This document shows positions 60,143 to 64,000 of a stretch of DNA of 64,000 nucleotides, piece by piece. The position numbers and the translations under genes are program-made. The notes under the pieces are model-generated. The model was not told where the DNA came from, made no database searches, and worked only from the letters and a program-made list of their open reading frames with translations. Within the stretch, counting starts at the first letter, position 1; each line of letters begins with the position of its first letter. This DNA is from Pseudomonas sp. Irchel 3H7 (GTDB lineage: Bacteria; Pseudomonadota; Gammaproteobacteria; Pseudomonadales; Pseudomonadaceae): assembly GCF_900187605.1 (NCBI RefSeq), contig NZ_FYEA01000003.1:434001-498000 (forward strand), written 5' to 3'.

Positions 60143-61349
60143 GATTCGGCTCCTCGGCGAAGTCGCTCTCATGGAACTCCATCTCTTCACTGCCCAGATG
60201 GGTTCGACTCTCCCACTCGATCCTCAGCAACAAGCCGAGACAGGCACAGCAGATCACCAACGAGCTGCCGCCATAACTGAGGAACGGCAGGGTCAGACCC
60301 TTGGTTGGCAGCAGGCCGACGTTCACACCGATGTTGATCAGGAACTGACCAATCCACAGGAACGACAGACCGTAAGCCACATACGCGGCAAAGAACTGCT
60401 TGGCTTTCTCCGCCCACAAGCCGATGTACATGCCGCGAATACACACGAACACGAACAGCGCGACGGTGCACAGCGAACCCACGGCGCCGAGCTCTTCAGC
60501 CAGTACCGAGAACACGAAGTCAGTGTGCGCTTCCGGCAGGTAGAACTGCTTCTGCACGCTGTTGCCCAGACCGACGCCCAGCCATTCACCGCGACCGAAC
60601 GCGATCAACGCTTGCGACAACTGATAGCCGGCGCCGAACTGGTCAGCCCACGGGTCGGCGAAGTTGGTCAGACGCGCCATACGATATGGCTGCATCTGAA
60701 TCAGCAAGACCACGGCCCCGACCGCCAACACCACCATCAGCGAGAAGCGGAACAGTCCGACCCCGCCGAGGAACAGCATGGCCGCCGCAGCACCCATCAT
60801 TACTACGGTGGCCCCGAAGTCCGGTTCCATCAGCAACAGACCGGCCATCGGCAGCAGCACGATGAACGGCTTGAAGAAGCCCATCCAGCTTTCACGCACC
60901 TCTTTCTGGCGACGTACCAGATAACCGGCGAGGTAGATCACCACGAACACTTTGGCGATTTCCGACGGCTGCACGTTGAAGAAGCTGAAACCGATCCAGC
61001 GCATCGAACCGTTCACTTCGCGACCGATGCCGGGAATGATCACCATCACCAGCAACCCGAACGCACCGATCAGCATCAGCCAGCCGAGACGTTGCCAGGT
61101 GGCGATCGGAATCATCATGGTGACGATGCACGCGCCCAGACCCAGCACCACATAAATAAGGTGGCGAATCATGTAATACAGCGGACTGCCCGACTGCGCG
61201 GCTGCCACTTCGGTGGACGCCGAGGCGATCATGATCAAACCGAGACCGAGCAGCGCCAGGCAACCGGCGAGCATCGGGAAATCGAGGTCGATACCGCGCC
61301 CGGTGATGATCGGCGACGGATACGGTTTGATGATATTGCGCAGGCTCAT
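60132..61349 (-). CDS. ftsW: Septal peptidoglycan glycosyltransferase FtsW
   Basis: This 405-residue SEDS-family polytopic protein polymerises lipid II at the septum with its partner PBP3 (FtsI). VNGSMRWIGFSFFNVQPSEIAKVF and the later FSYGGSS-like LPFLSYGGSSLVICCACLGLLL are SEDS signatures. It overlaps murD by 4 bp. Confidence 0.97.
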   Translation of the reverse strand: MSLRNIIKPYPSPIITGRGIDLDFPMLAGCLALLGLGLIMIASASTEVAAAQSGSPLYYMIRHLIYVVLGLGACIVTMMIPIATWQRLGWLMLIGAFGLLVMVIIPGIGREVNGSMRWIGFSFFNVQPSEIAKVFVVIYLAGYLVRRQKEVRESWMGFFKPFIVLLPMAGLLLMEPDFGATVVMMGAAAAMLFLGGVGLFRFSLMVVLAVGAVVLLIQMQPYRMARLTNFADPWADQFGAGYQLSQALIAFGRGEWLGVGLGNSVQKQFYLPEAHTDFVFSVLAEELGAVGSLCTVALFVFVCIRGMYIGLWAEKAKQFFAAYVAYGLSFLWIGQFLINIGVNVGLLPTKGLTLPFLSYGGSSLVICCACLGLLLRIEWESRTHLGSEEMEFHESDFAEEPNHGR

Positions 61350-62692
61350 GCCAGATCCTCCACAGCGCGGACGAACTGGTGACCACGGTCTTCGTAATTC
61401 TTGAACATGTCGAAACTGGCACAGGCCGGCGACAGCAGCACGACGTCACCCGGCCGGGCGGCGGCGCGGCATTGCGCAACGGCGTCGACCAGTGAGGTCG
61501 CGCGAATCAATGGCACGGCGTCGCCGATGGCCTCGCCGATCTTGTCGGAGTCGCGGCCCATCAGGATCACGGCGCGGCAGTTGGCCGCCACCGGATCACG
61601 CAGATCGTTGAATTCGGCACCCTTGCCATCACCACCGGCGATCAGGATGACCTTACCGTTGATGTCCGTGCCGAGGCCTTCGATGGCCGCCAGTGCGGCG
61701 CCAACGTTGGTCGCTTTGGAATCGTTGTAATACGCCACGCCATCGAGATCACGCACCCACTGGCAGCGATGTTCGAGGCCGGCGAAGGTGCGCAGCGCCG
61801 AGAGCATGGCGTCGAACGGCAAGCCCACGGCGTGACCGAGCGCCAGCGCCGCGAGGGCGTTGGACTGGTTGTGTGCACCGCGAATCTTCAATTCACGCAC
61901 TGGCATCAGATTCTGGAATTCGAAGGCCAGGTACTTCTCGCCATCTTCTTCGCGGATACCGAATGCCTTGAAATCCGGTTTGCTCAGACCGAAGGTCCAG
62001 CACGGCTGGCCCTCACCCATCAACGGACGAGTCAGCGCATCCTGACGGTTGACCACGAACTGCTTGGCACCACGGAAAATCCGGTGCTTGGCCAAGTGGT
62101 ACGCCGGTAGACCGCTGTAGCGATCCATGTGGTCTTCGCTGATGTTCAGCACGGTGGCCACTTCGGCATTGAGCTGGTCGGTGGTTTCCAGTTGGAAACT
62201 CGACAGTTCCATCACGTACAGCTCGACGTCGTCGCTGAGCAGATCCAGCGCCGGAGTGCCAAGGTTGCCGCCGACGGCGACACGTTTGCCGGCCGCAGCC
62301 GCCATCTCGCCAACCAGAGTGGTGACGGTGCTTTTCGCGTTGGAACCGCTGATGGCCACGATCGGCGCCCGCGCGTTACGCGCGAACAGCTCGATGTCGC
62401 CGGACAGTTTCACGCCACGGGCCGCAGCGGCTTGCAGGGCCGGGGTCGCCAGCGCCAGGCCGGGGCTCACGTAGAGCTCGTCGGCACGGCACAGGAATTC
62501 GACGTCCAGCTCGCCACAACGCACTTCCACGTGCGGATAGTCACGCTTGAGCGTGGCCAGTTCCGGTGGATTTTCCCGCGTGTCCGCCACGGCAAACGAC
62601 GTGCCCCGGTTCGCCAGGAAGCGAACCAGGGACATGCCGCTCTTGCCGAGGCCGACAACGATGCGGAAGTGGTCAGAAGCGATCAGAGACAC
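61346..62692 (-). CDS. murD: UDP-N-acetylmuramoylalanine-D-glutamate ligase
   Basis: MurD adds D-glutamate to UDP-MurNAc-L-Ala. The 448-residue protein has the Mur ligase P-loop as GSNAKST (116-122), with Ala where most homologues have Gly, a form I know from other pseudomonads. The N-terminal Rossmann segment is VVGLGKSGMSLVRF. It is 5 bp after mraY and overlaps ftsW. Confidence 0.97.
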   Translation of the reverse strand: MSLIASDHFRIVVGLGKSGMSLVRFLANRGTSFAVADTRENPPELATLKRDYPHVEVRCGELDVEFLCRADELYVSPGLALATPALQAAAARGVKLSGDIELFARNARAPIVAISGSNAKSTVTTLVGEMAAAAGKRVAVGGNLGTPALDLLSDDVELYVMELSSFQLETTDQLNAEVATVLNISEDHMDRYSGLPAYHLAKHRIFRGAKQFVVNRQDALTRPLMGEGQPCWTFGLSKPDFKAFGIREEDGEKYLAFEFQNLMPVRELKIRGAHNQSNALAALALGHAVGLPFDAMLSALRTFAGLEHRCQWVRDLDGVAYYNDSKATNVGAALAAIEGLGTDINGKVILIAGGDGKGAEFNDLRDPVAANCRAVILMGRDSDKIGEAIGDAVPLIRATSLVDAVAQCRAAARPGDVVLLSPACASFDMFKNYEDRGHQFVRAVEDLA

Positions 62693-62697
62693 TCGTT

Positions 62698-63780
62698 CTA
62701 CCTCAGCTTCAGGGTGGCAAGGCCGATCAGCACGAGAATCACGGTGATGATCCAGAAACGGACGATCACGCGCGGCTCGGGCCAGCCCTTGAGTTCAAAA
62801 TGGTGGTGGATCGGTGCCATGCGGAACACACGGCGACCGGTCAGCTTAAAGGACGCAACCTGAATGACGACTGACAGGGTTTCCATCACGAACACGCCGC
62901 CCATGATGAACAGGACGATTTCCTGACGGACGATCACCGCGATGGTGCCCAGCGCCGCGCCGAGTGCCAGGGCACCGACGTCGCCCATGAACACTTGCGC
63001 CGGATAGGTGTTGAACCACAGGAAGCCGAGACCGGCACCGATCAGCGCGCCGCAGAACACGATCAGTTCGCCCGCGCCCGGCACGTAAGGGATCAACAGG
63101 TATTCAGCGAATTTCACGTTACCCGACAGGTAGCAGAAGATGCCGAGGCCACCACCGACCATCACGGTCGGCATGATTGCCAGGCCATCGAGGCCGTCAG
63201 TCAGGTTGACCGCGTTGCTCGAGCCGACGATCACAAAGTAGGTCAGCACGATGAAACCGAGGCCCAGCGGAATGCTGTAGTCCTTGAGCATCGGCAGAAT
63301 CAGCGTGGTTTCCACCGGGGTGGACGCAGTCATATAAAGGAAGATCGCCGCGCCGAGGCCAAACACCGACTGCCAGAAATACTTCCAGCGGCTCGGCAGA
63401 CCACGCGAGTTCTTCTCGATGACTTTGCGGTAATCGTCGACCCAGCCGATGGCGCCGAACAACAGAGTCACCAACAAAACAGTCCAGACGTAGCGGTTGC
63501 TCAGGTCAGCCCAAAGCAGAGTGCTGACGCCGATCGAAGACAGAATCAGTGCGCCGCCCATGGTCGGTGTACCCGACTTGGACAGGTGCGATTGCGGGCC
63601 ATCATTACGAACGGACTGACCGATCTGACGGTTCTGCAAAGTGCGGATCATCCACGGGCCATAGCACAGCGACAAAACCAGCGCGGTCAGCACACCGAGA
63701 ATCCCGCGCAGGGTCAGGTACTGAAAGACCGCGAAGCCTTTGTAGAACTGTTGCAGATACTCCGCTAGCAGCAGCAGCAT
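62698..63780 (-). CDS. mraY: Phospho-N-acetylmuramoyl-pentapeptide transferase MraY
   Basis: MraY makes lipid I from UDP-MurNAc-pentapeptide and undecaprenyl phosphate. The 360-residue ten-TM protein has KSGTPTMGG, the aspartate motif [14 protein letters not shown] and the C-terminal [14 protein letters not shown]. The start [16 protein letters not shown] overlaps the murF stop (TAATG). Confidence 0.98.
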   Translation of the reverse strand: MLLLLAEYLQQFYKGFAVFQYLTLRGILGVLTALVLSLCYGPWMIRTLQNRQIGQSVRNDGPQSHLSKSGTPTMGGALILSSIGVSTLLWADLSNRYVWTVLLVTLLFGAIGWVDDYRKVIEKNSRGLPSRWKYFWQSVFGLGAAIFLYMTASTPVETTLILPMLKDYSIPLGLGFIVLTYFVIVGSSNAVNLTDGLDGLAIMPTVMVGGGLGIFCYLSGNVKFAEYLLIPYVPGAGELIVFCGALIGAGLGFLWFNTYPAQVFMGDVGALALGAALGTIAVIVRQEIVLFIMGGVFVMETLSVVIQVASFKLTGRRVFRMAPIHHHFELKGWPEPRVIVRFWIITVILVLIGLATLKLR

Positions 63781-64000
63781 TAATGTTTCTCCAGACTGGA
63801 CCCGCACAGAGCCGCAACGATGTTTTCCATCGCTGCACTGCGCGAACCCTTGATCAAAATGGTGGTGTTTGTGTCCTGCTCGGCGTCGAGGGCCTGAATC
63901 AGTTCGGCTTGCGTGCCGAAGTGATGCGCCTGTTCACCGAAAGCGTTTACGGCGTGAACCATGTTTGGCCCGACTGCGTAAAGCGCGGAAACCTTGCCCC
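63780..64000 (-). CDS. murF: UDP-N-acetylmuramoyl-tripeptide-D-alanyl-D-alanine ligase, C-terminal fragment
   Basis: About 73 codons of the 3' end are present, reading in part [20 protein letters not shown] and [16 protein letters not shown], the C-terminal domain of MurF. The rest lies outside the window. Position immediately upstream of mraY is the standard dcw order. MurF adds D-Ala-D-Ala, made by the ddlB product encoded in the same cluster. Confidence 0.93.
   Translation of the reverse strand, partial: GKVSALYAVGPNMVHAVNAFGEQAHHFGTQAELIQALDAEQDTNTTILIKGSRSAAMENIVAALCGSSLEKH

Overview
The window is about 60% GC chromosomal DNA from a fluorescent-group Pseudomonas. This rests on recognisable gene orders and proteins: iscRSUA-hscBA-fdx-iscX followed by ndk and rlmN, queA-tgt-yajC-secD-secF, a cyoABCDE cluster, norR divergent from a flavohaemoglobin gene, and the murF-to-lpxC division and cell wall cluster. 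Several families of short palindromic repeats typical of the P. fluorescens group lie between genes. No rRNA, prophage, integrase, transposase or CRISPR array is visible. There is one tRNA, tRNA-Leu(CAA).

Layout. 1-6.3 kb (minus strand): start of rlmN, ndk, and the complete ISC iron-sulphur operon, with an IscR-type site over the iscR promoter. 6.4-9.8 kb: cysE and trmJ (minus), suhB (plus), and a glycine-zipper envelope protein. 9.9-15.3 kb (minus): queA, tgt, yajC, secD and secF. 15.4-18.5 kb: tRNA-Leu and a patch of lineage-specific small genes, including a tandem pair of paralogous membrane proteins with duplicated promoters. 18.5-25.3 kb: a PhoD-like hydrolase, a relic of a YefM-type antitoxin, an ArgD-like aminotransferase divergent from a LysR regulator, a GNAT protein, an unrecognised 233-residue protein and a RidA-family protein. 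25.6-30.5 kb (minus): cytochrome bo3 oxidase, cyoA to cyoE. 31.3-35.5 kb: dsbB, a SnoaL-like secreted protein, and the nitric oxide defence pair hmpA/norR with three GT-N7-AC sites. 35.8-41.1 kb: cheV, small proteins, a winged-helix nucleotidyltransferase/HEPN gene pair with a striking palindromic operator, and a DUF6124-like gene with a hairpin-rich leader. 42-52 kb (plus): an RND efflux adaptor and pump, a two-component system, an OprD-family porin and a diguanylate cyclase. 52.2-64 kb (minus): the dcw cluster from murF (partial) to lpxC.

Most of the window is conserved housekeeping. The items most worth following up are the nucleotidyltransferase/HEPN pair with its operator, the structured leader before the DUF6124-like gene, the tandem paralogue pair at 17.2-18.5 kb, and a family of five dispersed CCCTCTCCC-edged repeats. 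All calls come from reading the sequence; no database search was run.
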